Assembly (NCBI GenBank): GCA_002493755.1
Contig: DKZT01000009.1
Location: forward strand, 1-18,793
Length of the DNA: 18,793 nt
Direction: 5' to 3'
DNA from: Ruminococcaceae bacterium UBA7067
GTDB lineage: Bacteria; Bacillota; Clostridia; Oscillospirales; Acutalibacteraceae
The translations under genes and the position numbers were made by a program. Within the stretch, counting starts at the first letter, position 1; each line of letters begins with the position of its first letter. The notes under the pieces are model-generated. The model ran no database searches and was not told the DNA's origin. It was given only the letters and a program-made list of their open reading frames with translations. Positions 5,712-13,727 of this stretch are shown here, piece after piece.

Positions 5712-7385
5712 ATGCCAAGCAGCAGAAAAACAAAAATTCTAAACTGCGTTTGTGTTGCGCTTGTTATACTTGCAGGTGCTGTCAGATTGCTCGGTTATCA
5801 CTATGGAACATTCTCCTTTAACAGCATTATCTGTATGCTCTTTACTGCCTCAGCGTTCATCTGGATTTATCAGCTTCAAAGGCGGCTTATACAGCCTGAT
5901 GTGCGCAGGAATCTAACCGTTTGTGCTTTTATGATAATTTTATGGATTTTTCTCAGAACTATAAAATATGATTTTTTGCCAAACGGACACATTGCCGAGC
6001 GGTATGCTTGGTATTTGTATTACATCCCTCAGACGTTCTGCGTTCTTCTTATGTTTTTTTCTGTGCTTCATATCGGCAGACCGCAGGATCGTCCTATAAG
6101 CCGCTGGTGGAAGCTCCTTTACATTCCTGCTGCCGTAATTACACTCAGCATTCTGACGAACGATTTGCATCAGCTCGCCTTTTCTTTTCCCGACGGTCTT
6201 GATAATTACGACAGCAGCGGTTATAGCCACGGACCGTTTTATTATGCGTCTGTATTATGGGTTGTAATACTGTTTACGGCAATTCTTGTTACGGTTTTTT
6301 CCCGATGCGCAGTTCCTGATAAGCGGCGAAAGCTCAGGCTGCCGATGCTGCCTTTGATTTCGGGGATAATTTATTTCGTCTCCTATCTTTTGAATACGGA
6401 CGGTTTTCTTGCGACAACATTCAAGATGCCTGAATTCATAAGCGTTATTTTCGCTTCATTTATGGAGTGCCTGATTTTAACACACCTTATTCCATCTAAT
6501 GACAGCTATGGCGATTTCTGGAATGCTTCTTCAATCGGTGCTGGAATTATGGACAGAAACGGCGTAATCAGATACAAATCTGAGCGAAGCGTTCCCGTAA
6601 CAGAGGAGCAGGTATATGAAGCCGAAAGGCAAGCGATACTTGTTGATAACGGCAGTGTTGCACTCAGAAGTCACGCAATACGCGGCGGCTTTGGGTACTG
6701 GACAAAGGATATTTCCGAAATTAATAAGCTTAACCGAGAGCTATCGGATTTGGGTGACGTTTTAGCCGAGGAAAACGCAATGCTTGACGCGGAAAACAAG
6801 CTTGCGGAAGAGCGTGTCAGAATTGAACAGCAAAGCAGGCTTTATGACGATGTAGCAAAAAAAGTAAAGCCTCAGCTTGATAAGCTCAGCAAGCTTGTTG
6901 ATATGCCTGTGCAGAGCGAGGAAGAGTTCGAGCAAACAATGAAATACGCCTGTATATTGAATGCCTACATAAAAAGGATTTCAAATATGCTTCTGCTTTT
7001 TCATCAGAATAACCGTATTTTCAGCGGCGAGCTTTGCCTTGCAATTTCAGAATCACTTGAATATGTGCGCCTGTACGGAGTGAAAGCTTATTTTGAATAT
7101 CAAGGAGAAGGTCTGTTACAGGCTGAATGTATAATGCTTCTGTATGAAGTGTTTGAGGCTGTTCTCGAGGCAGGCATACCCGGCTCGGACGCGGTGCTAA
7201 TTAATCTCGACATATTATGTGATAACATAAACCTGCGGATTGAGATGAATGCTCCCGATAGAATACTGCCCCAAGGCTTTATGGCTGACAGAATAAATGC
7301 ACTCGGAGGAACACTTGAAATACAGACAGAACAGCAGACGGAATATGTTTCTTTGATTCTGCCGTCAGGGGGTGAAAATATATGA
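5712..7385 (+). CDS. 7TM-domain histidine-kinase-like protein lacking catalytic residues (pseudokinase)
   Basis: A 557-residue membrane protein. Residues about 10-260 hold seven or eight hydrophobic segments, as in the N-terminal 7TM sensor region of some kinases. A degenerate PAS-like stretch (about 270-330) leads into a long coiled coil (about 333-385). Where active kinases of this group have a His-Asp-Asp/Glu phosphorylation motif, this one reads Y378-D379-D380, so the phosphorylatable His is gone. In the ATPase-like region the N-box E-x3-N reads E479-x3-A483, and the G-box is poor, ending in ALGGTLEI. I infer a sensor that cannot autophosphorylate and works through the next gene's kinase. 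ATG 5712 has a strong ribosome site; its TGA overlaps the next ATG. Confidence 0.82.
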   Translation: MPSSRKTKILNCVCVALVILAGAVRLLGYHYGTFSFNSIICMLFTASAFIWIYQLQRRLIQPDVRRNLTVCAFMIILWIFLRTIKYDFLPNGHIAERYAWYLYYIPQTFCVLLMFFSVLHIGRPQDRPISRWWKLLYIPAAVITLSILTNDLHQLAFSFPDGLDNYDSSGYSHGPFYYASVLWVVILFTAILVTVFSRCAVPDKRRKLRLPMLPLISGIIYFVSYLLNTDGFLATTFKMPEFISVIFASFMECLILTHLIPSNDSYGDFWNASSIGAGIMDRNGVIRYKSERSVPVTEEQVYEAERQAILVDNGSVALRSHAIRGGFGYWTKDISEINKLNRELSDLGDVLAEENAMLDAENKLAEERVRIEQQSRLYDDVAKKVKPQLDKLSKLVDMPVQSEEEFEQTMKYACILNAYIKRISNMLLLFHQNNRIFSGELCLAISESLEYVRLYGVKAYFEYQGEGLLQAECIMLLYEVFEAVLEAGIPGSDAVLINLDILCDNINLRIEMNAPDRILPQGFMADRINALGGTLEIQTEQQTEYVSLILPSGGENI

Positions 7386-8680
7386 CGTTATATTATGAGC
7401 TGTCGGTCGCCGCTCATATATTTTTCGGAGTATGTGCCCTGACTTTGATGATTGCGGCGGTACTTGTTCTTGTGAGTGCCTGCGTTTTGCATCTGCGGTG
7501 CAGATACCTGATTTTATCGTCTGCACTGCTTTTTGAGGTTATATTTGTACTTCAGGGAATTGCCGATGTCAGCTTGAAGGAAATAAAAAACTTATCCTTT
7601 CCTTTTTTTTCGGATATAATAGGAAATTTGCCTTATGCAGCAGTGATACTTTTGCTCGTTTTTTCGGCTGCGGCAGAGGTGTTATTTCTTGCATATATTA
7701 TACGGGTTAAGAAAAGTATGCTTACTCCGGGAGCAATAAAAGAAAGTCTTGACGCTTTGCCTGACGGCGTTTGCTTTTATTCGTCCGACGGTCAGCCGCT
7801 GCTTGTGAATGTGCAGATGAATAAAATCAGCGGAGAGCTGTTTGGCACGGAAATAATGAATGCCGAGGGTTTCAGGCTCAATCTGCAAGCTGATAAGTCG
7901 GGCGGTAAGGCGCGTATTATCTCTTCTAAACCCACGCTTGTAATTCAGACAGGTGATGAAAAAGTATGGGATTTTCGCCATAATATTCTGTCTGTCGGCA
8001 GTTCTAAGGTGCAGGAGCTTGTTGCTTTTGACGTGACCGAGCAGTATAATCTTAATAAGGAGCTTGTAATCAGAAATAAAAGGTTGAGCGGTGTTAATGA
8101 GCGACTGCGTAGATACAGCAGTGAGATTGAACACGTTACGGCAGAAAAGGAAATACTGGCTGCAAAAATCCGTGTTCACGACGATGTAGGGCGCTCACTT
8201 CTGGCTTTTCGCTCATATCTTGCTAAACCGATGTCGGAGCGTGACAGAAACGGTCTGCTGTTTTTGTGGAGATATACCATATCTGTGATGAAGAAAGAGG
8301 CTGTAACTGTTGCGCAGAGCAACGACTGGGAATTGCTTTTAAAGGCAGCAGAAGCCGTAGATGTTAAGATTGAGCTGCGCGGTGAGCTGCCCGAAAAAGG
8401 CAATATAAGAGCTGTTATTACAGCGGCTATCCACGAATGTCTGACTAACACAGTTAAGCACGCTAAGGGAAATCGCTTGTATCTGAATATTAAGTCAAGC
8501 GATACGTCACTAACGGCAGAAATCACAAACAACGGTGAACAGCCGAAAGGTGAGATAAAAGAAACAGGCGGTTTAAAGAATCTCCGTCATACAGCGGAGT
8601 CGGCAGGAGTAGCTATGACGGTGGAAAGTACGCCTCGCTTTTTATTACGATTGGATTTTCAAAAGGGAGATGAAATATAA
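7382..8680 (+). CDS. Sensor histidine kinase, HisKA_3-like, active partner of the pseudokinase
   Basis: A 432-residue membrane kinase. Three hydrophobic segments (about 12-36, 41-62 and 83-109) precede a PAS-like region (about 115-225; LPDGVCFYSSDGQPLLVN) and a coiled coil. The phosphorylation motif is intact: VHDDVGRSLL with His266. The ATPase domain has N-box Asn356 (HECLTNTVKHA) and a G-box ETGGLKNLRHTAESAG. This layout is that of kinases that phosphorylate NarL-type regulators, and one is encoded directly downstream. The start overlaps the upstream stop as ATGA and its TAA overlaps the next ATG as TAATG, so the three genes are made together. It probably forms mixed dimers with, or is controlled by, the catalytically impaired 7TM protein upstream. 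The signal is unknown. Confidence 0.88.
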   Translation: MTLYYELSVAAHIFFGVCALTLMIAAVLVLVSACVLHLRCRYLILSSALLFEVIFVLQGIADVSLKEIKNLSFPFFSDIIGNLPYAAVILLLVFSAAAEVLFLAYIIRVKKSMLTPGAIKESLDALPDGVCFYSSDGQPLLVNVQMNKISGELFGTEIMNAEGFRLNLQADKSGGKARIISSKPTLVIQTGDEKVWDFRHNILSVGSSKVQELVAFDVTEQYNLNKELVIRNKRLSGVNERLRRYSSEIEHVTAEKEILAAKIRVHDDVGRSLLAFRSYLAKPMSERDRNGLLFLWRYTISVMKKEAVTVAQSNDWELLLKAAEAVDVKIELRGELPEKGNIRAVITAAIHECLTNTVKHAKGNRLYLNIKSSDTSLTAEITNNGEQPKGEIKETGGLKNLRHTAESAGVAMTVESTPRFLLRLDFQKGDEI

Positions 8681-9321
8681 TGTCAAAAGCAAAGGTGATG
8701 ATTGTTGACGATCAGTTTGTTTCACGTCAGCTCTTTGAAATGTATCTGAAATCCTCCGAAAAATATGAATTGGCATACTCATTGGAGTCTGCAATGTTTG
8801 CAGATACCTTTGTTCTTAAGAATAAAATTGACATTGTATTAATGGATATTCTGATGGGCGACGGTTCAAACGGCTTGGACGCCGCCGAACGGATAAAGAA
8901 AAACAGACCTGACACCAAAATTATAGCCGTAACATCTATGCCCGAGGTTTCTTGGATAAAAAAGGCGCGAGAAATAGGTATTGAGAGCTTTTGGTATAAG
9001 GAAGTGTCAAAGGAAAATATTCTTGACGTTATGGACAGAACGATGGCGGGCGAATCAGTGTATCCCGACAGCGCGCCAAAGGTAAGGCTGGGACTTGCCG
9101 CAAGCGATGAATTTACAGAGCGCGAGCTTGAGGTTCTGCGAATTATGATAACGGGCGTATCAAATGCGGCCATTGCAAAGAAGCTGAGCATATCGGAAAG
9201 CACGGTTAAAAACCATATACATAATATGCTTGAAAAAACAGGGTGCGCAAGCCGCACCGAGCTTGCCATTGAAGCACGAGTCAGCGGCATAGTTGTAAAC
9301 ATAGAGAAAAAATCAACATAG
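8680..9321 (+). CDS. NarL/FixJ (LuxR-type) response regulator
   Basis: A 213-residue transcription regulator. The receiver domain (about 1-125) has D10-D11, phospho-acceptor D56 in VLMDILM, T85 and K107. The C-terminal GerE/LuxR helix-turn-helix (about 145-205) reads FTERELEVLRIMITGVSN, then AIAKKLSISESTVKNH. All phosphorylation residues are present, in contrast to the pseudo-receiver encoded at 9506-9895. The ATG overlaps the kinase TAA. A strong terminator follows 12 bases after the stop, so it ends the operon. Its targets cannot be read directly; the promoters at about 5637 and 9435 are natural candidates. A 191-residue antisense frame (8727-9302) is a codon-bias shadow. Confidence 0.93.
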   Translation: MSKAKVMIVDDQFVSRQLFEMYLKSSEKYELAYSLESAMFADTFVLKNKIDIVLMDILMGDGSNGLDAAERIKKNRPDTKIIAVTSMPEVSWIKKAREIGIESFWYKEVSKENILDVMDRTMAGESVYPDSAPKVRLGLAASDEFTERELEVLRIMITGVSNAAIAKKLSISESTVKNHIHNMLEKTGCASRTELAIEARVSGIVVNIEKKST

Positions 9322-9333
9322 CGTCAGCGTATT

Positions 9334-9370
9334 ATTTGAGTATCTGAGAGTCAGATGCTCAAATTTTTTT
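9334..9370 (+). terminator. Strong rho-independent terminator after the kinase operon
   Basis: ATTTGAG (9334-9340) pairs with CTCAAAT (9358-9364), and ATCTGA (9342-9347) with TCAGAT (9351-9356), with one T/G apposition between the two helices and loop GAG. A run of T to 9370 follows. It separates the three-gene operon from the nine-gene operon. Confidence 0.92.
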
Positions 9371-9409
9371 CGTGTTTTTTTAAATAATGGACAAAAATAG
9401 ATCTTTCGG

Positions 9410-9440
9410 TTCATACAAAAACAGGAAAAATAGTTATAAT
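9410..9440 (+). promoter_or_regulatory. Probable promoter of the nine-gene operon
   Basis: A perfect -10 TATAAT (9435-9440) lies after a poor -35 (TTCATA at 9410-9415, 19-base spacing). A weak -35 with a strong -10 is common where an activator is needed. The leader to TTG 9506 is about 60 bases. Confidence 0.5.
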
Positions 9441-9505
9441 GGTATATGTAAAGAAATATTATCATGACTTGTTTTGTTGTTGTGACGGGAAAGGAGGCAA
9501 GATAA

Positions 9506-9895
9506 TTGAAAAGGATCGCTGTCAGCATACGAAATCGTGTTTTTTCTGAAAGCATAGTGATGATGCTGCTGCAAACAGGCGATTTCCGCCCGATTCGTAT
9601 TCCGTCTCATCCGCCCGATATGGTCTTAATCGAATGTCAGTCGGCTAATCCTGAAATAATACTGATGGATGTAACGCCTGCGCCGTCCGAAACGACGATT
9701 TCGCAAAGGCTTAAGCTTATTGAGAAGCTTAGATACGAATTGCCTTGCTGCAAAATGGTGATGCTCTGTGACGAGGTTGCATATCCCGAGCTTGCCCGTG
9801 AGGTTATGCGTGCAAAGCAGGCAGGGCAGATTGACGCTTTCTTTTACGCCTCAGTTACCGCCGAGTATCTTACGGCGGCACTGGATTCGCTGTAA
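9506..9895 (+). CDS. Receiver-like protein lacking key phosphorylation residues (pseudo-receiver)
   Basis: A 129-residue single-domain protein related to response-regulator receivers. It keeps the Asp in the third strand (D55 in IILMDVTP). The acidic pair after the first strand is replaced ([13 protein letters not shown], where active receivers have VDD), and the conserved Lys is Ala ([11 protein letters not shown], where the usual form is Y-K-S-V). There is no DNA-binding output domain. The start is TTG 9506, fixed by AAGGAGG eight bases upstream; the track of in-frame codons offers no ATG nearby other than internal ones. It heads the nine-gene operon, directly after a complete two-component system. 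I infer a phosphorylation-independent binding or scaffolding protein, perhaps one that touches the upstream kinases. Confidence 0.75.
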   Translation: MKRIAVSIRNRVFSESIVMMLLQTGDFRPIRIPSHPPDMVLIECQSANPEIILMDVTPAPSETTISQRLKLIEKLRYELPCCKMVMLCDEVAYPELAREVMRAKQAGQIDAFFYASVTAEYLTAALDSL

Positions 9896-9932
9896 CGCTA
9901 ATCAGATTATAGGAGATTATAGGAGGATAATT

Positions 9933-10829
9933 ATGGGATTGTTTGATAAAAAATACTGTGATATCTGCGGAGAAAAAATAGGACTTCTAGGCAATCGCAA
10001 GCTTGAGGACGGCAATCTTTGCAAGAACTGCGCAAAGAAGCTTTCACCGTTCTTCAGCGAACGCAGAGCTTCAACCGTTGAAGAAATAAAGCAGCAGCTT
10101 ATGTATCGTGAAGAAAACAAAAAGCAGCTTGCGTTCTTTAATCCAACGCATATTATCGGCTCGGATAAAAAGGTTTACATTGACGAAAGCGCGCGCAAGT
10201 TTATCGTTACATCTTCGTCAAACTGGCGTGAGTCAAACCCTGATATTATTGAGATTTCTCAGGTTACAAGCTGTAATGTCGATATTGAAGAGGACAGAGA
10301 TGAGATTAAGCAAACCGACAGTCAGGGTAACAAGATAAGCTACAATCCGCCGAGATATAAGTATGAATATGAGTTCAATGTAGAAATAACGGTAAATTCA
10401 CCTTGGTTCACAACGATAAAATTCGAGCTTACAAAGTTCGGTGACCGCCCCGACAGCAGATACACCGATTTGTACCGTGATTACGAAAGGCAGGCTGATG
10501 AATTAAAGCGCGCCTTAATGCCCGGTATCTACGGCGGCGCACAGTTCGGACAGCAGTATCAGCAGCAGAATTTTAATCAGCAGTATCAGCAGCCTGTTCA
10601 ACAGCCGACTCAGTCAACAGGAATGTGGGTTTGTCCGAGCTGCGGCACTAATAACACGGGAAAATTCTGTCAGAATTGCGGAACAGGTCAGCCGCAGGTG
10701 AATACATATCAGCAGGCGGCAAGAACATTCAGATGCGACAAATGCGGCTGGATGCCTGCGGATAACAGCAATCCGCCGAAATTCTGCCCTCAGTGCGGAG
10801 ATGTTTTTGACTTCAACGATATGAACTGA
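9933..10829 (+). CDS. Zinc-ribbon protein with DUF4428-like N-terminus
   Basis: A 298-residue cytoplasmic protein. The N-terminus [17 protein letters not shown] with C9-x2-C12 and C30-x2-C33 matches the small zinc module I know as DUF4428. The middle (about 60-200) is a beta-rich region of unknown role, with alternating charged stretches and [14 protein letters not shown] Gln-rich linker (about 205-230) leads to two C-terminal zinc ribbons, the first at C234-x2-C237 ending FCQNCG and the second RCDKCG to FCPQCG. ATG 9933 has AGGAGG upstream; the frame is open further left inside the previous gene and should not be used. Six Cys pairs suggest a structural zinc protein mediating protein contacts. 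MGLFDK recurs at the start of the protein at 13728. Confidence 0.85.
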   Translation: MGLFDKKYCDICGEKIGLLGNRKLEDGNLCKNCAKKLSPFFSERRASTVEEIKQQLMYREENKKQLAFFNPTHIIGSDKKVYIDESARKFIVTSSSNWRESNPDIIEISQVTSCNVDIEEDRDEIKQTDSQGNKISYNPPRYKYEYEFNVEITVNSPWFTTIKFELTKFGDRPDSRYTDLYRDYERQADELKRALMPGIYGGAQFGQQYQQQNFNQQYQQPVQQPTQSTGMWVCPSCGTNNTGKFCQNCGTGQPQVNTYQQAARTFRCDKCGWMPADNSNPPKFCPQCGDVFDFNDMN

Positions 10830-10837
10830 CTTGAAAA

Positions 10838-11356
10838 ATGAAGCGATATATTAAGAGGTTATTTTTAATTATGGGTGTTATGTCATTAATAGGTTCAATC
10901 TTCGGTTGCGCGGAAAAAGCAAAAACTCCTGTCCGACCTACGCAGAAGCTGTCTTCAATATCTATTTCACAGACTCATATGGACAGAACCTACTGCTATG
11001 GCTTCCGAGCAAGACAGGAAGGCGGCTCTTACCTTCTTGATGCCGAATGTCTTATTGTCGATTATGATAATAATGATTGTGAAGAAATAAATCTGACCGA
11101 TACGCCGATATCCGAGGAGGATTTCAACAGATTCTTGGCTCTCGACAGCCAATATGACTTTTACAGTCATTTAAAGCCTGTTAAAAAAGAGAAAAGCAAA
11201 ATGTTTGTTTTAGATGAAACGATAACAAACTTTTATGTGAAGTACGGCGAAGCAGGCTTTAATGTTGCAACAAGCGGCGAGCTTTACGGAGCAGTTAATC
11301 AATGCTTTTTTGAGCTTGCGCAAAAATATAACGATAAAAACTATAAGAACGAATAG
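10838..11356 (+). CDS. Putative lipoprotein of unknown function
   Basis: A 172-residue predicted lipoprotein. A basic N-terminus (MKRYIKRLF) and hydrophobic stretch lead to a lipobox IFGC with Cys24, so the mature protein would be anchored to the outer face of the membrane. The rest is soluble and mixed alpha/beta, with no catalytic motif I recognise. It starts 9 bases after the previous stop, with AGCGATA... continuing inside the gene; the ribosome site is weak (GAC TTGAAAA upstream), so coupling to the previous gene is likely. It lies between two zinc-ribbon genes. Confidence 0.7.
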   Translation: MKRYIKRLFLIMGVMSLIGSIFGCAEKAKTPVRPTQKLSSISISQTHMDRTYCYGFRARQEGGSYLLDAECLIVDYDNNDCEEINLTDTPISEEDFNRFLALDSQYDFYSHLKPVKKEKSKMFVLDETITNFYVKYGEAGFNVATSGELYGAVNQCFFELAQKYNDKNYKNE

Positions 11357-11369
11357 GAGGAGATAAGGT

Positions 11370-12455
11370 ATGTCATCAGTACAGGAATTCACCTGTCCTT
11401 GTTGTGCAGGTGCGATTGAATTTGATATTTCATCGCAGAAAATGAAGTGTCCGTATTGCGGCACGGAGTTTGAAATGGATTCTCTCAAAGGCTATGATGA
11501 ATGTTTAAAGCAGGACGGACAAGACGAAATGAACTGGCAGATACCGTCTGGACAGTGGAGTGAGGACGAAGCAAGCGGTATGCGTACATATGTATGCAAT
11601 TCCTGCGGCGGGGAGATTATGGGGGATTCAACCTCAGCCGCCGCTGATTGCCCGTATTGCGGAAATCATGTGGTTATGACGAATCAGTTCAAGGGCAGTC
11701 TGCGCCCCGATTATGTTATTCCCTTTAAGCTCGACAAGGAGGCGGCGAAGGAAGCACTCAAAAAGCACCTGTGCGGCAAGCGGCTTCTTCCGAAGGTTTT
11801 CAAAAACGAAAATCATATAGATGAAATAAAGGGTATATATGTTCCGTTCTGGCTGTTTGATGCAGACGCAGACGCACATATCCGTTACAGAGCCACAAAG
11901 CTCAGACGGTGGAGCGACAGCAACTATAACTACACGGAAACAAGCTTCTACACACTTGAGCGAGGCGGCAATATTGCTTTTGACAATATTCCCGTTGACG
12001 GCTCTTCAAAAATGGCGGATGACCTTATGGAATCCCTTGAACCGTTCGATACTTCTCAGGCGGTTGATTTCAGCACGGCGTATCTTGCAGGCTATCTTGC
12101 CGATAAATACGATGTTACGGCGCAGGAAAGCATAGGGCGAGCCAACAAAAGAGTGAAAAGCAGTACCGAGGACGCGTTCAGGAGGACGACAAACGGATAT
12201 ACCTCCGTTACTCCCGAGGCAACCACTATACGGCTTTCAAACGGCAAGGCGAAGTATGCGCTTTATCCCGTTTGGATTCTCAACACCTCGTGGCGAGGTA
12301 AAAAATACACCTTTGCAATGAACGGTCAGACAGGCAAATTTGTCGGTGATTTACCGCTTGATAAAGCAGCGTACAAAAAATGGCTTATTGCTCTTTCTTC
12401 GGCTTTCGGCGTAATTTCCTCTGCCTTGCTGTTGCTGCTTTACTACTTGCTTTGA
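11370..12455 (+). CDS. Double zinc-ribbon protein with C-terminal membrane anchor
   Basis: A 361-residue protein. The N-terminal zinc ribbon has C9-x2-C12 and C27-x2-C30 (CPYCG); a second has C76-x2-C79 and C94-x2-C97 (CPYCGN). A conserved-looking body follows, including PDYVIPFKLDKEAA, IKGIYVPFWLFDA and ALYPVWILNTSWRGKKYTFAMNGQTG, which I know from TFIIB-zinc-ribbon membrane proteins of Clostridia. A single hydrophobic helix (about 338-360) ends it, placing the body in the cytoplasm as a tail-anchored protein. It sits directly before a TPM-domain gene, a pairing I recall as frequent in Firmicutes. The ribosome site is GGAGGAG before ATG 11370. Its precise role is unknown; I infer a membrane partner of the TPM protein. 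Confidence 0.85.
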   Translation: MSSVQEFTCPCCAGAIEFDISSQKMKCPYCGTEFEMDSLKGYDECLKQDGQDEMNWQIPSGQWSEDEASGMRTYVCNSCGGEIMGDSTSAAADCPYCGNHVVMTNQFKGSLRPDYVIPFKLDKEAAKEALKKHLCGKRLLPKVFKNENHIDEIKGIYVPFWLFDADADAHIRYRATKLRRWSDSNYNYTETSFYTLERGGNIAFDNIPVDGSSKMADDLMESLEPFDTSQAVDFSTAYLAGYLADKYDVTAQESIGRANKRVKSSTEDAFRRTTNGYTSVTPEATTIRLSNGKAKYALYPVWILNTSWRGKKYTFAMNGQTGKFVGDLPLDKAAYKKWLIALSSAFGVISSALLLLLYYLL

Positions 12456-12467
12456 GGAGGATGACAG

Positions 12468-13292
12468 ATGAAAAAGAAAATACTTTCAATTATAGTCGCT
12501 TTGACTGTCTGCCTGTCCTGCGCCTTTACGGCATATGCAGCGGAAATTCCCGACAGCCGCCTGCTCCCGAGGCTTGTAGATGACGCAGATTTGCTTTCGG
12601 ACAGCGAGGAAGGCAAGCTGCTTGCTACGCTTGACGAAATAAGCGAAAGACAGAATTGCGATGTTGTGGTTGTCACCGTTGATACAATCGGAGATAATAC
12701 AGCTACGGAATTTGCCGACGATTTCTATGACTACAATGGTTACGGTGCAGGAAAAAACAGAGACGGTATTCTGCTGTTAATCAGTATGGCTGACCGTGAC
12801 TGGGCGATAAGTACCTGCGGCTACGGAATAACCGCCTTTACCGATGCAGGTCAGGCATATATGGTCGAGCAATTCAAGCCTGCTTTAAGTGACGGAGATT
12901 ATTATGAAGCGTTTGATGAATATGCCGCTCTCTGTGACGACTTCTTAACACAGGCTAAAAACGGAAAGCCTTATGATAACGGCAATCTTCCGAAGGAGTT
13001 TCCGTATGTCGGCTTGATAATTTGCATAGGCGCTTCAATCGGCGTTGCATTTTTAGTTGTCAACGGAATGAAGAATAAGCTTAAGTCGGTCAGAACAAAA
13101 ACGGACGCAGATGCATATGTAAGGCAGGGAAGTATGAGAATTGCTCAGAACAGAGATATTTTTCTGTATAGAACAGTAAACAGAACTAAAAGATCAACCG
13201 AGAGCAACTCAGGCTCGTCACACTCTTCAGGCTCAAGCACGCACAGCTCGTCATCAGGCACTACTCACGGTGGCTCAAGCGGTAAATTCTGA
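12468..13292 (+). CDS. Secreted/membrane TPM-domain protein (YgcG-like)
   Basis: A 274-residue protein with a signal peptide (1-24, cleavage after AYA), an extracytoplasmic TPM domain (about 30-165; LLPRLVDDADLLS, NCDVVVVTVDT, GKNRDGILLLIS, DRDWAISTCGYG), one membrane helix (about 181-201) and a Ser-rich cytoplasmic tail ending HGGSSGKF. TPM domains occur in a plant thylakoid phosphatase-like protein and many bacterial envelope proteins with roles in membrane-protein upkeep; the enzymatic activity of the bacterial forms is uncertain. The Ser/Gly-rich end is typical of YgcG-like proteins. ATG 12468 follows GAGGAGG and lies 12 bases after the zinc-ribbon gene. The context suggests an envelope complex with the neighbouring tail-anchored protein. 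Confidence 0.9.
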   Translation: MKKKILSIIVALTVCLSCAFTAYAAEIPDSRLLPRLVDDADLLSDSEEGKLLATLDEISERQNCDVVVVTVDTIGDNTATEFADDFYDYNGYGAGKNRDGILLLISMADRDWAISTCGYGITAFTDAGQAYMVEQFKPALSDGDYYEAFDEYAALCDDFLTQAKNGKPYDNGNLPKEFPYVGLIICIGASIGVAFLVVNGMKNKLKSVRTKTDADAYVRQGSMRIAQNRDIFLYRTVNRTKRSTESNSGSSHSSGSSTHSSSSGTTHGGSSGKF

Positions 13293-13311
13293 TTAATCAA
13301 GGAGGCAAAAA

Positions 13312-13710
13312 ATGGCTAATTTTCAGGAAATGATGAATTCGGAACGCCCCGTAAAAATTCAGCTTGACAAAGAGATGACTCTTGAAGAAATCTATGAGAA
13401 GATGAACGCAAGAGCTTCTGACTTCAGATTACCCTTCAAGCTTAAAAAGGGGCTTTTGGGTAAAAAAATCGAATTTGAAAAGGACAAAGACCTTGAGCTT
13501 GTTGTCAATGTCACGGTAAAAGGCAAAGAGGTCACTGTACGACCTGTTATTCATCAAAATCAGACAGCACTGGGAACAGGAAATGTTCAAATCCGAATTG
13601 ACAAAAACAGTATGTTCGGAAAAGGCATCAAGGGTGTACTCAATACGCCTGCCGAAAGAGGAAAATTTGTCGCCGAAACAGCTGAAACAATACGAAAAAT
13701 TTTAACCTGA
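13312..13710 (+). CDS. Small cytoplasmic protein of unknown function
   Basis: A 132-residue soluble protein with no signal or membrane segment. It has an N-terminal helix (FQEMMNSERPVKIQLDKEMT), alternating strands rich in Lys and Glu (KKIEFEKDKDLELVVNVTVK), and a C-terminal helical tail (AERGKFVAETAETIRKIL). I do not recognise the family. The ribosome site AAGGAGG precedes ATG 13312, and spacing to both neighbours is under 25 bases, so it belongs to the operon. The lack of Cys residues sets it apart from the zinc-ribbon genes. Confidence 0.8.
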   Translation: MANFQEMMNSERPVKIQLDKEMTLEEIYEKMNARASDFRLPFKLKKGLLGKKIEFEKDKDLELVVNVTVKGKEVTVRPVIHQNQTALGTGNVQIRIDKNSMFGKGIKGVLNTPAERGKFVAETAETIRKILT

Positions 13711-13727
13711 CAGGAGGATAATTTACT

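Noticed and set aside
7682..8532. Two minus-strand open frames of 165 and 118 residues
   Set aside because: Both are antisense to the intact histidine kinase gene, with no start context and no coherent domain; shadows.
8727..9302. 191-residue minus-strand open frame
   Set aside because: It lies wholly antisense to the clear response regulator gene, has no ribosome site or recognisable motif, and its Ser/Ile-rich composition is the mirror of the real gene's codon use.
9768..9932. N-terminal extension of the zinc-ribbon gene into the pseudo-receiver gene
   Set aside because: The extension is out of frame with, and inside, the previous gene, while ATG 9933 has an excellent ribosome site and begins the conserved MGLFDK-CDIC motif.
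10545..10615. CAG-rich stretch resembling a microsatellite
   Set aside because: It encodes the Gln-rich linker of the zinc-ribbon protein, stays in frame and is interrupted by other codons.
13190..13289. Ser-rich repeat-like coding DNA at the end of the TPM gene taken as a tandem repeat
   Set aside because: The units are irregular and only reflect a low-complexity Ser/Gly/His tail common in YgcG-like proteins.
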